From NCBI GenBank assembly GCA_028023455.1, contig JAQFVV010000452.1, forward strand, positions 341,001 through 405,000: a stretch of 64,000 bases of DNA, given 5' to 3'. The stretch's first letter is position 1, and every line of letters begins with the position of its first letter. The DNA is from Epiperipatus broadwayi (Eukaryota; Onychophora; Udeonychophora; Euonychophora; Peripatidae). This document shows, piece after piece, positions 37,401 through 48,115 of the stretch. A program made the position numbers and the translations under genes. A model generated the notes under the pieces. That model was not told the DNA's origin, did no database searches, and was given only the letters and a program-made list of their open reading frames with translations.

Positions 37401-38941
37401 GTATGTAGTCCATATATATCGGTTGTACTAGATAGAGTATATGACTGAAGGAAGATATAATTATTGAAATATTTTTAAGACAGCCCTGTTATTTTTATTT
37501 TAAAAAAATCAGAGTCAGATTATAATAAACAGTAATAAATGAAAATTGTATACTATAAATGCTTTCTGCATTCAAGAAATAATTCCTTTTCTAGATGCAG
37601 AAATTTTTACATATTTAAAAATAGTTCAACAATTACAACTTTTAAAAAAGTATTAAATTATAACATTTGACAGTGGTGGAGGAGTCTATTGTAAAATAAG
37701 AAAAGTCGGAAAAGTTGTGAGCTTTGTTTCCTTAAACATGAATATATTTGCTGTAATAGCTTAGTCTCTATATAAAACTAGCACTGCATTTAAAATAGGA
37801 ATCTCTTTCAAGTGCAAAAATCACTTACAGTATATAATGTTCTTTGGTCATTGTCTATTTTCATCGGATTGGGATTATTCTAAAATAAATTTACTAGAAA
37901 TTTCCACATTTTAAAGAATATTTCAACAATTTTTAAAAAAAATATTGAATTATATGTTGAATTATATATTCTCGTGGATTTTATATTCACATAAACAGAG
38001 ATAACTTTATTTTTTGATGTTACCAGTAAACCATCAATTACTAATTGATAATCCTCCTGAGTCTAAAAATATTTTCTCCATTAAGCAAAAATAACTCTTT
38101 TGTTAGGAGTTTATTGAAGTAATAGGAGTTCTATTTCACTTCAAATGCAATTTCTAATAAATATTTCAACCCAGAAAGATATTTATATTGCATGCAAATA
38201 TATAATTCAACATATGCATATCTCTTGGGAAGATGAATCATTATTTTCAGGATATCAGGAATATGCTACACTCTACATTATCACACTTATAAAAATAGCA
38301 TTTGGTGTTTAAATCTTTATAAGAACTTGGATTTGAAGTGAAGGAGAACCTCTTTTACTTTAATAAACTCTAATAAAGATGTTACTATAAGTTGATGGAG
38401 AAAACTTGTTTAGCCATAAGATGATTGTCAATTATTATTTGACAGTTTCCTGTTAACATCAAAATGTAAAGTTACCTCTATTTACATATGTATAATCTTT
38501 TAATTTAAATTTTTTATCAATACATATAATAAACTACACATAGCAGGCATATAAATTACTTTTTATAGAGGGTATATAATACAGACTAAACATTGGGCAA
38601 TATTAAATTATTATAAATGTTACTTTATATTTAATAAGTTCAGAATTAAAAGCAAATGAAATGTGGTATATATTTAATTTTATATTTATATAATTACTAA
38701 TATCATTTTGTAAACTATACCAATTTTGGAACTTTACAACAATATTCTTTTTTTTTATTCTGCAATTTTATGTCTGTGGCAATTTGTTTAATTTGTTTAA
38801 AATTATATATAGTAGTATGTATATATATCATAATCAGTCAACACTTAGACAATCAATAGTAATCCACAATCTCAATCTCCTTTTAACAGTAAAGGTGGAA
38901 TCCCAACTTTATAATCCAATACACTTATCTTCAGCATTATT

Positions 38942-38988
<47 letters not shown>

Positions 38989-39129
38989 ATTGATGTCTGT
39001 ATTCCTTTAACTTAGATAGATATAATTTTATATTCAAATCATAAAACAAATACAGTGATATGAATTCAACTTTTAATCCATATAGAAGCACTTACAATTA
39101 TCTAAGTAGTAATATTTGTTTTATTATTT
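37401..39129. other. AT-rich sequence, no gene seen
   Basis: The only structure is a compound (AC)n(AT)n microsatellite at 38942-38988. Open frames across it are artefacts. Confidence 0.6.
38942..38988. repeat. Compound (AC)n(AT)n microsatellite
   Basis: An AC run of about 24 bases passes directly into an AT run of similar length. Confidence 0.95.
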
Positions 39130-40765
39130 GAATATATATGAAATATAAAATTAGAATTTCATAGACTTATAGATATAAACATTGAATGTTTTAATGATAT
39201 TTTTCTTGTATATTTTTTAATATAAAGGCCATATATCATGTAACTAAGAAAACAATTAATCAAAATCAGGCAAAAAAAAGAATTGCATCATTTAATAATA
39301 ACATTTATTTGTGAAATCTCCTATAAATGTGGAATCCCCTCACTTATAACTATTTTCCTAGTTTTTAAATAAGGGAGATAGATTGTACACTAACATTTTA
39401 TATGTGTGACATCTGGAATGCCATAGCTGTAACAGCTGCAAAAAAGTCTGGCATGATGGGATTTCTTCTCATGACCAACTATCTAAAACCATCAAAATTA
39501 TTGAATGTTGCAGGAAAAAAACAGAAAAATTATAAATTAATTATTAGAAAAAAAGACAAGTATAACCAGATTCCATGAAATAAGATAGAATGACTGTGAA
39601 AAAAAGTTATACAATAATCATAATAATGATAAAATAAAGACATGTTAAAATTATTAAAATTAAATATAAAAATAGCTGTAAAATAATAATAAAAATTTTA
39701 AATAATTTGATAAAATAAAGAATTGATAAAATTATTAAAAATTATAGACTAAAAAAAAAATGAAAATGTGCTTGATGTCTCTGGTTCATTTGAAAATCAA
39801 GGTCTGTGTATAAAATTTATTGGGTGAGATAGATAGCTATGATTTGTTAGAGTTGAGATAAGAAATGCACTAATAATACCAAAAATCTAGAAAATATATT
39901 TTAACAGTACAGTAATTATTTACTCTTCCACAAGGTATTAACATTAAAGGATTGAAGGTTTTGATTACAAACTGTTTGAAAAATGCATGCATGGTGAGTT
40001 AGGACAGTCCATGTTTCTGCACTAATGAATGATGTGGTATGGCAAAGTTAGTTGAGGTGAGTGATGCACTAATAATATATATATATATAATTTAGATTTT
40101 TCTGGACTTACAATTATAAATATTGAAAATTTTAATGATATGTTTCATATATTTTTATAGAGTGTGATTATGATATAATCAAACAAATATACAATTGAAC
40201 TTGATCATACAAATAAAAATCACATAAACTAATAATAGTAATTATTTGTTCTCCTACAAAACAAAAATATAAAAGTCTCCCAGATGTAAAAATTTCATAG
40301 TTTTAAAATATAGATCAGATATCAATAAATTATATATGTGAAAACTTGAAGATTATAACTAAAATAGCTGGATAAAATAAATGAAAAACTATTCCACAAA
40401 ATATCTGGGTATTTAGGGAAACCATATCACTTCAATCTGGGTCAACTATCTAAAGCCATCAGAAATGATTAAATATTGTGACAATATATGTATAAAATGA
40501 TAGGACCATAAAAATATCAGAGAAGTTGATATATTTATTATCAGGGAGAAAAAAGTTACATGTGACATAATTCCATGAAATGAAACAGATTAACTGTAAA
40601 AAAGATTTAAATATAATTATAATAATAAAGAAGACAAAAAAAATTCAAAATAGTATATAGAAATTGCTGTAAAATGATAATAAAAAATTAAAATGTCTTA
40701 ATAAGATGGACGATATGATAAAATTTATGGAAATTATGGATTGAAATAAAAAATGAGAAGGTGAT
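39130..40765. repeat. Diverged direct duplication, about 0.9-kb spacing
   Basis: 39130-39780 and 40080-40765 share an ordered series of words: ttttaatgata, ccaactatctaaa/tcaactatctaaagccatca, ttccatgaaat, agctgtaaaat/tgctgtaaaatgataataaaaa and tgataaaat. Divergence is considerable. No reading frame survives in either copy. This may be a tandem duplication or two members of one family. Confidence 0.55.
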
Positions 40766-41419
40766 AAAATTTAAAAAATTGGAAAAAAATAAGTAGAATG
40801 ATAATAATGATTATATGGTTTAATAACCACATGAGAAAGATTTATAATGAAAATGTTCAAGAGATATGTATAGACATCAATTAGAATGCTATTATAAGAA
40901 ATACATATCAAATTGATTACTTACAAAAAAGGTATTAGAAAAATGTTTTCAATGTTGTTGAATAAGATAATGAGATAAAAATAATAAAATAGATACAAAT
41001 AAAAAATAAAATTATTTAAAATAAAAAGGTAAAAGATATTCCACTAAAAACAATGGGTTACAAAAAAGATAAGAGAGCCAAAAAACTTGGGTTAGCAATG
41101 AGATAATGAATAATAGGTAAAAAATAATGAAAAAAAAGTGTTTTGTGATAAAGGCAGAAATATGTAAAGAAGATTTAATAGTAAATTGAGATCTAAAACA
41201 AATAAAACTCGAGAAAATAGCTTAAAAAAATATAAAAAATAAAGAAACAAACAAAGAAAAGATAGATATGAATTTATTATATAATAAAAAGAACAGTTTA
41301 TATAGAAAAAAGCCTAATTATAGAATGAATTGTGAAGCAGTAGCAGAAATAATAAAACATTAGGAAAAAATAAGCAGATAAAATATAAATCTAACAACAA
41401 TGTATGATTTATATGATAA

Positions 41420-42268
41420 AAGTAATAAATCTCTCTTTGTATTAATTAGAAAAAAAATTATGTAGATGAAAGTATATTTTATAATACTAAAGGTCAAAAT
41501 CCTACAATCATTAAATGAGATTGAAAATAGTAAGACACTTGTAACTAATAAGATGCCAATTCAATTACGGAGAGAGGCTATGAAAAAAATGCTTAAGAGA
41601 TATTTGTAATGCAATATATGACTCAAGAGAGTGCACAATACATTTCCTTTTAATACTTATTATTCCTTTAAAAAAGTTTAATTCAGTAAAATATGAGGAC
41701 TAACAATAATTATCTTTAGTCTTTCATGCAGCTAAAGAGATAGTGGCTGTCTTCATAAATGGACTTTTAAATTGATTAGATATATTCAGTCTTAAAAAAA
41801 TTCATTTAGAATGGTAAAGGAACAAGTGATGAAATGGAAGAGATATGAATTAATGTTGGAAGATAATAATATATTAAAGAGAGGAAAAAAAAACATTTGC
41901 TTTAGTGACCATAAAAAAAAAAAGCATTTAAGCAAATCAAATTGAGTTATCTTGTTGAATATGATAAAAAGCTATATAAATTAGAAGAGAAAAATGATTA
42001 TTAAATTTTTTTGTATAGAATCACAAGGTATATAGAAGAAAATACATTTTAAACAAAATGTTTATTTTTCTATTGTATTTAATGTATTTTTAGACGAATT
42101 AATAAATTCTATACTATTTAGACAAAAGCAGATTGAAAGTTGGTTATAGAAGAGTGATTTATAACTAATTTTATAATATGATAGTACTTGCAAATAAAAA
42201 AGATAAGCTTAATAAGGTGCTATGTAAAAATGACAAATAAATGCTAGTAAAAGTAAAGCAATAAAACT
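41420..42268 (+). pseudogene. Decayed RTE-like LINE reverse transcriptase
   Basis: Read in shifting plus frames, the order of motifs follows an RTE-type RT. VKILQSLNEIENSK lies near 41490, and ICNAIYDSREW near 41605 (family motif C-x-IY-x-SGEWP). IIPLKKFNSVKYED with SLVFHAAK near 41660-41740 corresponds to the PKK..., YR-ISL-SHAAK block. LVEYDKKLYKLEE near 41955 and LANKKDKLNKVLCKNDK near 42190 correspond to the stretch after the FADD box. Many stops and frameshifts show it is long dead. It runs into the TAA microsatellite at 42271. Confidence 0.65.
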
Positions 42269-42270
42269 AG

Positions 42271-42445
<175 letters not shown>

Positions 42446-42620
42446 TTAATATTAAATATTAGATAGGAAGCTACTGTTGTGAAATGGAATAATGGACAAG
42501 GTATTACAATGAAAATTGCAAAGGCTAAACAAGATTTAAATAACAGTAGATTATTCTATATATTATATATGATAAATGCTACTACAAGAGAAGGCATTCA
42601 AATGATTTTTATCTTGGATT

Positions 42621-42676
42621 GTCCCCATCCCCAGACCGGTTTCGATCTATGGATCTCTTCAGTGAGGAGTTGGGAC
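42621..42676 (-). ncRNA. Type I hammerhead ribozyme, family 1 copy A (near-ideal)
   Basis: The minus strand shows outer stem I GTCCC/GGGAC, internal loop AAC opposite TG, and inner stem I TCCTCA/TGGGGA with one G-U pair. The core is CTGAAGA (42656-42662), stem II is GATC/GATC with loop CATA, and GAAA lies at 42640-42643. Palindromic CCGG follows, then UC, with cleavage expected after 42634. Every consensus core base is present. The stem I internal loop and loop II are placed as in naturally fast hammerheads, where they make tertiary contacts. Confidence 0.92.
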
Positions 42677-42799
42677 ATATGATTTTTTCAGTTGGGGAGC
42701 TGACTTTAAAGACATGTAGATGTCTAAAAGTTTCAGATCTTCTTCTAACAATTATCTTTTAGATAAATGCTTTGCTTGGGTTGGTTTTTTAGATCTAAT

Positions 42800-42855
42800 G
42801 TCCCAACTCCTCACTGAAGAGACCCATAGGTCGAAACCGGTCTGTGGATGGGGAC
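42800..42855 (+). ncRNA. Type I hammerhead ribozyme, family 1 copy B
   Basis: The plus strand has outer stem I GTCCC/GGGAC, inner TCCTCA/TGTGGA (one U-U mismatch), CTGAAGA (42814-42820), stem II GACC/GGTC with loop CATA, GAAA (42833-42836), CCGG and UC (C at 42842). Compared with copy A, stem II changes from GATC/GATC to GACC/GGTC. A U-A pair has become C-G on both sides, a compensatory change that supports a functional RNA helix. Confidence 0.9.
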
Positions 42856-42908
42856 AATCCAAGATAAAAATCATTTGAATGCCTTCTCTTGTAGTAGCAT
42901 TTATCATA

Positions 42909-43613
42909 AATAAAAAAAAAAAGCTTGTTTAGAGCTATTAGCACGCTCTTAATTTTACATATTTGTAAGTGCAAGCTATATATAAGTCATGTGACATCTG
43001 ACTTGTTATTATTTCTATATATTATAAAAAATTAATCTAAGAAGCTGGGTTAAATATTTTGTTTGGAGCAAAAGAAATAAATAATTAAAAAGAAAGATGG
43101 AGTTGGAAGAGAATAGAAAAGATAAATTGGAAAGATATGATCAGAAATATAAAAATGTTGAAAAGAATAATTGTAAAAAGATTATTTTTTTAGGAAAGCA
43201 TAAAGAAAAATAAATAAATGGATTGAGCATATGTCTATAAGCAAAAAAAATATAAAAGATATGTTACTGGAAAGTACTTTACAATTCGGGGGTGGAGTCT
43301 AGTAACATACACATTTTCAAATTAAATTACATACATATATATTTGCAAATATCTGTAAATTAATGAGTCTAATTGTAATGATCTGCTTCCCCCCCTCCAC
43401 TTTTATCAGAATTTGTATTTACAATAAGGGAGCAAAGGGTTTACGTATTTTTGAAATAAAAAAAATAAAAAAATCATAAACTCAAAAATGTTCTATAGAG
43501 CTTTATCTGTATTAGCATTACAATAAATATATGTAATAAATAAATCATGTTAACATTTAAGCTTTAGATATTAAATAATAATTAAATTTCAAAAGCATGC
43601 TTTCATTTATGTA
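42909..43613. other. AT-rich sequence, no gene seen
   Basis: A-rich plus strand with short lysine/glutamate-rich peptides near 43080-43200 that might extend the LINE relic upstream. They are too decayed to assign. Confidence 0.5.
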
Positions 43614-43687
43614 TTTGATCATGTGTATCAGTTATATAAAATGGAGTGAATAACTGTAAGGAGCTTGAAAGTCTGAGTTTAAGTCCC

Positions 43688-43690
<3 letters not shown>
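43614..43690 (+). mobile_element. Family 2 SINE, 3' tRNA-like part only
   Basis: It matches the tail of the other family 2 copies: catgtgtatcagttatataa, ggagtgaataactgtaagga, gcttgaaagtctgag and the box B-like tttaagtccc. It is followed immediately by (TA)n. The ribozyme end is missing. Confidence 0.65.
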
Positions 43691-43691
<1 letters not shown>

Positions 43692-43781
<90 letters not shown>

Positions 43782-43782
43782 T
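43692..43782. repeat. Compound (TA)n(GA)n microsatellite
   Basis: The TA run passes at about 43735 into GAGAGA with one AAAG interruption. It starts at the 3' end of a family 2 SINE, as simple repeats often do at SINE tails. Confidence 0.95.
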
Positions 43783-44184
43783 CGCATTGATTAAGTAATT
43801 ACCAGTGAATTGACTAGAACATGTTTTTAAAAAAATTTGATGAAAAGAACTACAACATAAATAATCACCATAATTTATGATTGAAGATTTTTTAATATAT
43901 CATTTTAATCATCTTCTAATTATATAATATTTTCGATTTATACAGATATTCTACTTTACACGTAAGTGAACACAAATATAAATCAAACTTCTTTCCATTA
44001 CAGACATTAGTAACTTTAAGGTAATCCATCTGCTCCTGGATGTAACTTTGACAATTATTGATGTATTGTCCAAAACATATCACAGAGATTATAAAATAGA
44101 AAAATGAATGTCAGAAGATATGACAAAAGATAATTATTATTTATAAAAAAATAACTACTAAAAATAAGCACTTCTAGAAAGGTT

Positions 44185-44405
44185 ATAAAGATGTAACCAT
44201 AAAGAACTTGAACACAGATTTTCAAGCTCTCTTCAGTTATCTGCTCTATCTCATACAACCGATACACATGACCACACACATGCGAAAAAGATAAATAATC
44301 TCTAGTAGACAAATTTTGTGCTGGACCAGCACTCATCAGTTGTATGAGATAGAGTAGATAGATGAAAATAGCTTGAAAGTCTCTGTTCAAGTCCCTTATG
44401 ATTAC
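44185..44405. mobile_element. Family 2 SINE-hammerhead element with inverted SINE fragment
   Basis: The minus copy (about 44205-44339) has box B-like sequence, the tRNA-like body, the tgaccacacacatg region and a ribozyme remnant. At 44340 it joins a plus-oriented tail, gttgtatgagatagag through gcttgaaagtctctg to GTTCAAGTCCC (44385-44395), a good polymerase III box B. The breakpoint lies at the ribozyme core, so CTGATGA is fused directly to inverted SINE body. Confidence 0.7.
44311..44339 (-). ncRNA. Family 2 hammerhead remnant with perfect stem II
   Basis: On the minus strand CTGATGA (44333-44339) is followed by a perfect six-base stem GTGCTG/CAGCAC with loop GTC, then AAAA in place of GAAA. 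Stem I has lost its 5' arm at the inversion breakpoint. This copy best shows the ancestral stem II of the family. It cannot be active as it stands. Confidence 0.6.
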
Positions 44406-44689
44406 ATCTAAACTTCAAGTACATAAATTGTACTTTCATTCAAATGAATATTATAAAGATTATAAAGAAAACTAAAAAGTAAAAGTTTGAAAAAAATAAT
44501 GAAAGTACTAGTTATTAATTGGCTTTTGAGCTAATTAGGAATTAAGGATAACAAACAATAATTATTTTAAAGATAGACACAATGGAAATCAAAAAAGCTC
44601 TTTCAAATGTTTTTTATAATTGAGTTCAAACAGCAAACAGTTTAAAAAATATTAGTAAATTGACAAAATAAAAGTTTATAGTCATCATC

Positions 44690-45360
44690 ATTTTCAACTA
44701 TTATCAATTTACTGCTCTCCAAATTCAATCCATCTTCTCTGATCTTTAGACTCTCTTCTCCATATCACCCCCACATACTTCCTTATATCACTCATCAATC
44801 TCACATATGATCTCTTTCTGGGTCTTTTACAATCTCTTGGAATCCAGTTTAAGATTTCATCCGTCCATCTATTATCATCTCTTTTTACAAATATGTCCAG
44901 TCCAAATCCACTTCAGTCTCAATTCTTTTAAGTCACTAACAGGTGTTAGTTCTTTTACCCATGTATTTCGTTTTCAATCTCTTCTTTTACTCCTAACATG
45001 CATTTCTCCATACTTCTTTGAGTAATTTCCAGTCTCGGTAATGTTCTTTTGTTAAATGTCCAAGTCTCAGATCCATAAGTAAAAACTGATAAAATACATT
45101 TATTATTAAACTTTATTTTCAAACATATAGACATATTTCTTTTTAATATTAAGTCATTTCTAACAAAAAGATCCCAACCAAGTTTAATTCTATGATTAAT
45201 TTTGTTCATTATGTTTCCATCTATAACAATAATCTGAGCAAGGTATTTGTAGTTATTAATTTCTTCTAACTCTGGATTATTAATCTTTATTTTCCTCTTT
45301 TAAGAAAATCCATTGAACATAAGTTTTTTTTTAAGTTTAACTTTAGTCCTACTATCTTAC
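44690..45360 (-). pseudogene. RTE-like LINE, C-terminal reverse transcriptase remnant
   Basis: The minus strand gives MNKINHRIKLGWDLFVRNDL, then TYGSETWTFNKRTLPRLE, QRSMEKCMLGV and, after a frameshift at about 44955, GHI-like, DDNRW and WRRESKDQRRWIEFGEQ. Motifs YGSETWTLNKR, QRSMER.MLG, DDRW and the final RW..LGE are the hallmark C-terminal end of RTE-clade LINE proteins. Upstream, VGLKLNLKK (after the FADD box) is visible near 45340-45350. Stops and at least one frameshift disable it. Confidence 0.8.
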
Positions 45361-46261
45361 TTTCATCGGATAACTCTAGCAACCTTTCCCAAAGCTGTAA
45401 AACGTTTATATATTTGAACGCAGAAGTTTTTATAAACAATTTATTTTTACAAGCTTGGATCACATTTTTAAAATTACAATTTCAGTTCTACATAATCACA
45501 AATATTTGTCATTAAAAAATAGTTAAAAGTTCTTCTTTTAAAATGAATTTTTTCTATTTTCATTTCTTGAAATTATATTCATTTCCATCAACTGGAACGC
45601 CTAGAGCAGTTGTGAATCGGATGAGTGATTATCGCTTCGGAGAATAAATCTTTATCTTAAACGCTTGCTAAGGGATAACCCACGGAAGAGCAATACTTTT
45701 ATTTAAAACTAAATTTATTTCTATCGACGAAATTTAATATCTAAACTGAAAGCTTTTTGCATTCACACAATTGAAAAAGTTTTAAATCGGAGTTCATGTG
45801 CTTTTGGAAATTTAATACTAACATTTCCCCTTCGAATATAAACGTAGAGAAAACAAACATTCAAACGCGAGAAAGTGAGTTTAGACAGAATGTCAGAATT
45901 TATTACGGAGTTGGACAACTTTAAATGTTTTCATCAGAATGAACAATCGATGTGATAATATAAGTTATTTAAGTACTGATAGTTGTAATGTTTAATAACT
46001 TTTCTAGATGGCGCTTGTAAAAAAAATTGAATTCATATATATATAAGTGAAGTTTCTTTTTTAAAAAGAACATTTATGTGTTAAGTTAAAAGGATTGCAT
46101 AATCGAATGAATAAAAAAAAACATAAACATTATTGAAATATTTGAACGTATACTATTCGGACATGAAAGATAAATTAAATAAGTATAACATTGATAATAA
46201 AGTATTTACATATATACATAGCACATTATATGATCACCTTTTTTATGCATACACAAGCTGT
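45361..46261. other. Mixed-composition intergenic sequence
   Basis: 45590-45970 has more CpG and balanced composition than most of the window (ggaacgcctagagcagttg, attatcgcttcggag). No frame, tRNA or ribozyme fits. It may be unique host sequence, for example regulatory. I see no further evidence. Confidence 0.4.
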
Positions 46262-46443
46262 TTTTAACAGAGGCAAAACTCTCAGTGCAAATCAGAGTGC
46301 TCTCAGATCCAAGATTCCTCACTGATGAAAGCCACAAGCTAGAAACTAATCTGGGAATATTGGATGAATAGGCACTAACCTTCCTGCATCAATTGATTAC
46401 TCTGACTTGCACTGAGTGGTGCTACTGTTTGGAGAGTTTTGCA
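46262..46443 (+). mobile_element. Hammerhead repeat family 3, short copy
   Basis: It is bounded by gaggcaaaactct and the inverse gagagttttgc. It holds the ribozyme and about 70 bp downstream (ggatgaataggcactaacc, attgattactctgacttgca). The other 260 bp or so of the unit is deleted, leaving a short foldback in plus orientation. Confidence 0.8.
46307..46365 (+). ncRNA. Type I hammerhead ribozyme, family 3 plus-strand copy
   Basis: Core CTGATGA at 46322-46328; stem II AGC/GCT with loop CACAA; GAAA at 46342-46345; CTAATC with C at 46351; outer stem I ATCC/GGAT. Other copies have GGC/GCC in stem II, so the G-C to A-U change is compensated on both sides. Stem III has lost strict self-complementarity (CTAA for CTAG) and the inner stem I has one C-A mismatch. 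The core is intact. Confidence 0.8.
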
Positions 46444-46900
46444 TATATCCATATATACATATAAAGATTTATATCTAACAAATCTTGATTCCTTGTGGTT
46501 TTTTTAACACAAACTTTTATTTTATTAAATGTTTTATAAAATTCAGTAAATAATGATGGAAAACTTTTAAAATTATTTAGAGATTCAGAAAGTCAAGAAA
46601 TTAAAACATTAATCCATTTACATATTTTACTTACTTATATGGTATTGCTAAAAATATTTCAGAAAGTGAATATGTTGATATTAGCGTAAATATAAAAAAA
46701 TTAAAAAAGTTTATTCGCAATAATTTATATTATTTTTTTTGAAAAATCTTTTTTAAAACTAAAACACATTAATAGATCAATTACCATATTTGATTATAAA
46801 CAGAGCAAAACTCTCCATACAGTATTGCCACCTGTGCTAAACAGAGTAATCAATGGATGCCAGAAGGCTTGTGCATAAAATCCCCATCTAATGCCTACTC

Positions 46901-46959
46901 ATCCAATATCCTCAGACTAGTTTCTGGCTTGTGGCCTTCGTCAGTGAGGAGCTTTGGAT
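46901..46959 (-). ncRNA. Type I hammerhead ribozyme, family 3 array unit 1
   Basis: The minus strand has outer stem I ATCC/GGAT, an asymmetric internal loop, and inner stem I TCCTCA/TGAGGA, which is fully Watson-Crick in this unit. CTGACGA lies at 46938-46944, stem II is GGC/GCC with loop CACAA and a non-canonical A-A closing position, and GAAA is at 46921-46924. CTAG and UC follow, with cleavage expected after 46915. Units 2 and 3 have TGGGGA at the inner stem I, giving a G-U pair instead. Confidence 0.88.
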
Positions 46960-47356
46960 CTGAGAGCACTGCATCTAGATCTTAGGATCTAATGCAACCC
47001 TCTAGCAACCACCTTTTATCTCTACTTAACTACAAAACTATGAGAATGAAATTGAAAACACAAAAAATATTTTCAATCTAAGCTCAATAGCTTATATAGT
47101 CATATGGGTCTGAACTCAGTTCAGCACCCATACATTTTGGTGTCTTTGGCTCTTTTACAACCATAGCCATCACTATCCTATTAGGCAGGATTGGTGTTAA
47201 ACCATTAAGCATCACATGATCACATTTCCTATACTAGCACATTAATTGTTGATAAACAGAGCAAAACTCTCCATACAGTATTGCCTCCTGTGCTAAACAG
47301 AGTAATCAATGGATGCCAGAAGGCTTGTGCATAAAATCCCTATCTAATGCCTACTC

Positions 47357-47415
47357 ATCCAATATCCCCAGACTAGTTTCTGGCTTGTGGCCTTCGTCAG
47401 TGAGGAGCTTTGGAT
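47357..47415 (-). ncRNA. Type I hammerhead ribozyme, family 3 array unit 2
   Basis: Offset by exactly 456 from unit 1 with the same core, stem II and CTAG stem III. Inner stem I is TCCTCA/TGGGGA. Cleavage at this and the neighbouring site would release a 456-nt RNA. Confidence 0.88.
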
Positions 47416-47812
47416 CTGAGAGCACTGCATCTAGATCTTAGGATCTAATGCAACCCTCTAGCAACCACCTTTTATCTCTACTTAACTACAAAACTATGAG
47501 AATGAAATTGAAAACACAAAAAATATTTTCAATCTAAGCTCAATAGCTTAGATAGTCATATGGGTCTGAACTCAGTTCAGCACCCATACATTTTGGTGTC
47601 TTTGGCTCTTTTACAACCATAGCCACCACTATCCTATTAGGCAGGATTGGTGTTAAACCATTAAGCATCACATGATCACATTTCCTATACTAGCACATTA
47701 ATTGTTGATAAACAGAGCAAAACTCTCCATACAGTATTGCCACCTGTGCTAAACAGAGTAATCAATGGATGCCAGAAGGCTTGTGCATAAAATCCCTATC
47801 TAATGCCTACTC

Positions 47813-47871
47813 ATCCAATATCCCCAGACTAGTTTCTGGCTTGTGGCCTTCGTCAGTGAGGAGCTTTGGAT
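47813..47871 (-). ncRNA. Type I hammerhead ribozyme, family 3 array unit 3
   Basis: Identical to unit 2 through the ribozyme. It lies in the last unit before the foldback end of the array, so in a minus-strand transcript it is the first ribozyme made. Confidence 0.88.
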
Positions 47872-48115
47872 CTGAGAGCACTGCATCTAGATCTTAGGAT
47901 CTAATGCAACCCTCTAGCAACCACCTTTTATCTCTACTTAACTACAAAACTATGAGAATGAAATTGAAAACACAAAAAATATTTTCAATCTAAGCTCAAT
48001 AGCTTATATAGTCATTACTCTGTTTAGCACAGGTGGCAATACTGTATGGAGAGTTTTGCTCTGTTTATCAACAATTAATGTGCTAGTATAGGAAATGTGA
48101 TCATGTGATGCATAT

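Larger units (their letters stand above)
42569..42908. mobile_element. Hammerhead repeat family 1, inverted pair
   Basis: Arms 42569-42683 and 42796-42908 are near-perfect inverses, from gataaatgctactacaaga inward to the words atgtcccaactcctcact. A spacer of about 110 bp lies between. Each arm carries a complete ribozyme at its inner end and about 55 bp outside it (aagataaaaatcatttgaat then gccttctcttgtag). The arrangement resembles other head-to-head ribozyme copies here. There is no coding content. The long frame across the left arm (TGFDLWISSVRSW) is simply the ribozyme read backwards. Confidence 0.85.
46796..48115 (-). mobile_element. Hammerhead repeat family 3, tandem array with 456-bp period and inverted end
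   Basis: The word cagagcaaaactctccatac starts at 46801, 47257 and 47713, exactly 456 bases apart each time. Two full units and most of a third are nearly identical, implying recent origin. At about 48016 the third unit breaks off. 48016-48112 is the exact inverse of the unit junction at about 47668-47768, including atcacatgatcacatttcct, so the array ends in a hairpin. Each unit contains one intact ribozyme and the hairpin gtctgaactcagttcag flanked by gggt and accc. There is no coding frame, poly(A) tail or RT. This matches a retrozyme-like concatemer, or a PLE terminal-repeat array. Plain tandem duplication is possible but would not explain the ribozyme or the foldback. Confidence 0.9.

Noticed and set aside
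42479-42682. 67-codon plus-strand frame ending RSWDI
   Set aside because: It reads backwards through the family 1 ribozyme and its flank; there is no protein family pattern.
46796-48115. CRISPR-like or simple satellite interpretation of the tandem array
   Set aside because: The unit is 456 bp with no spacer variation, in an animal genome, and each unit holds a structured ribozyme; a three-unit array with a hairpin end is not a classical satellite.
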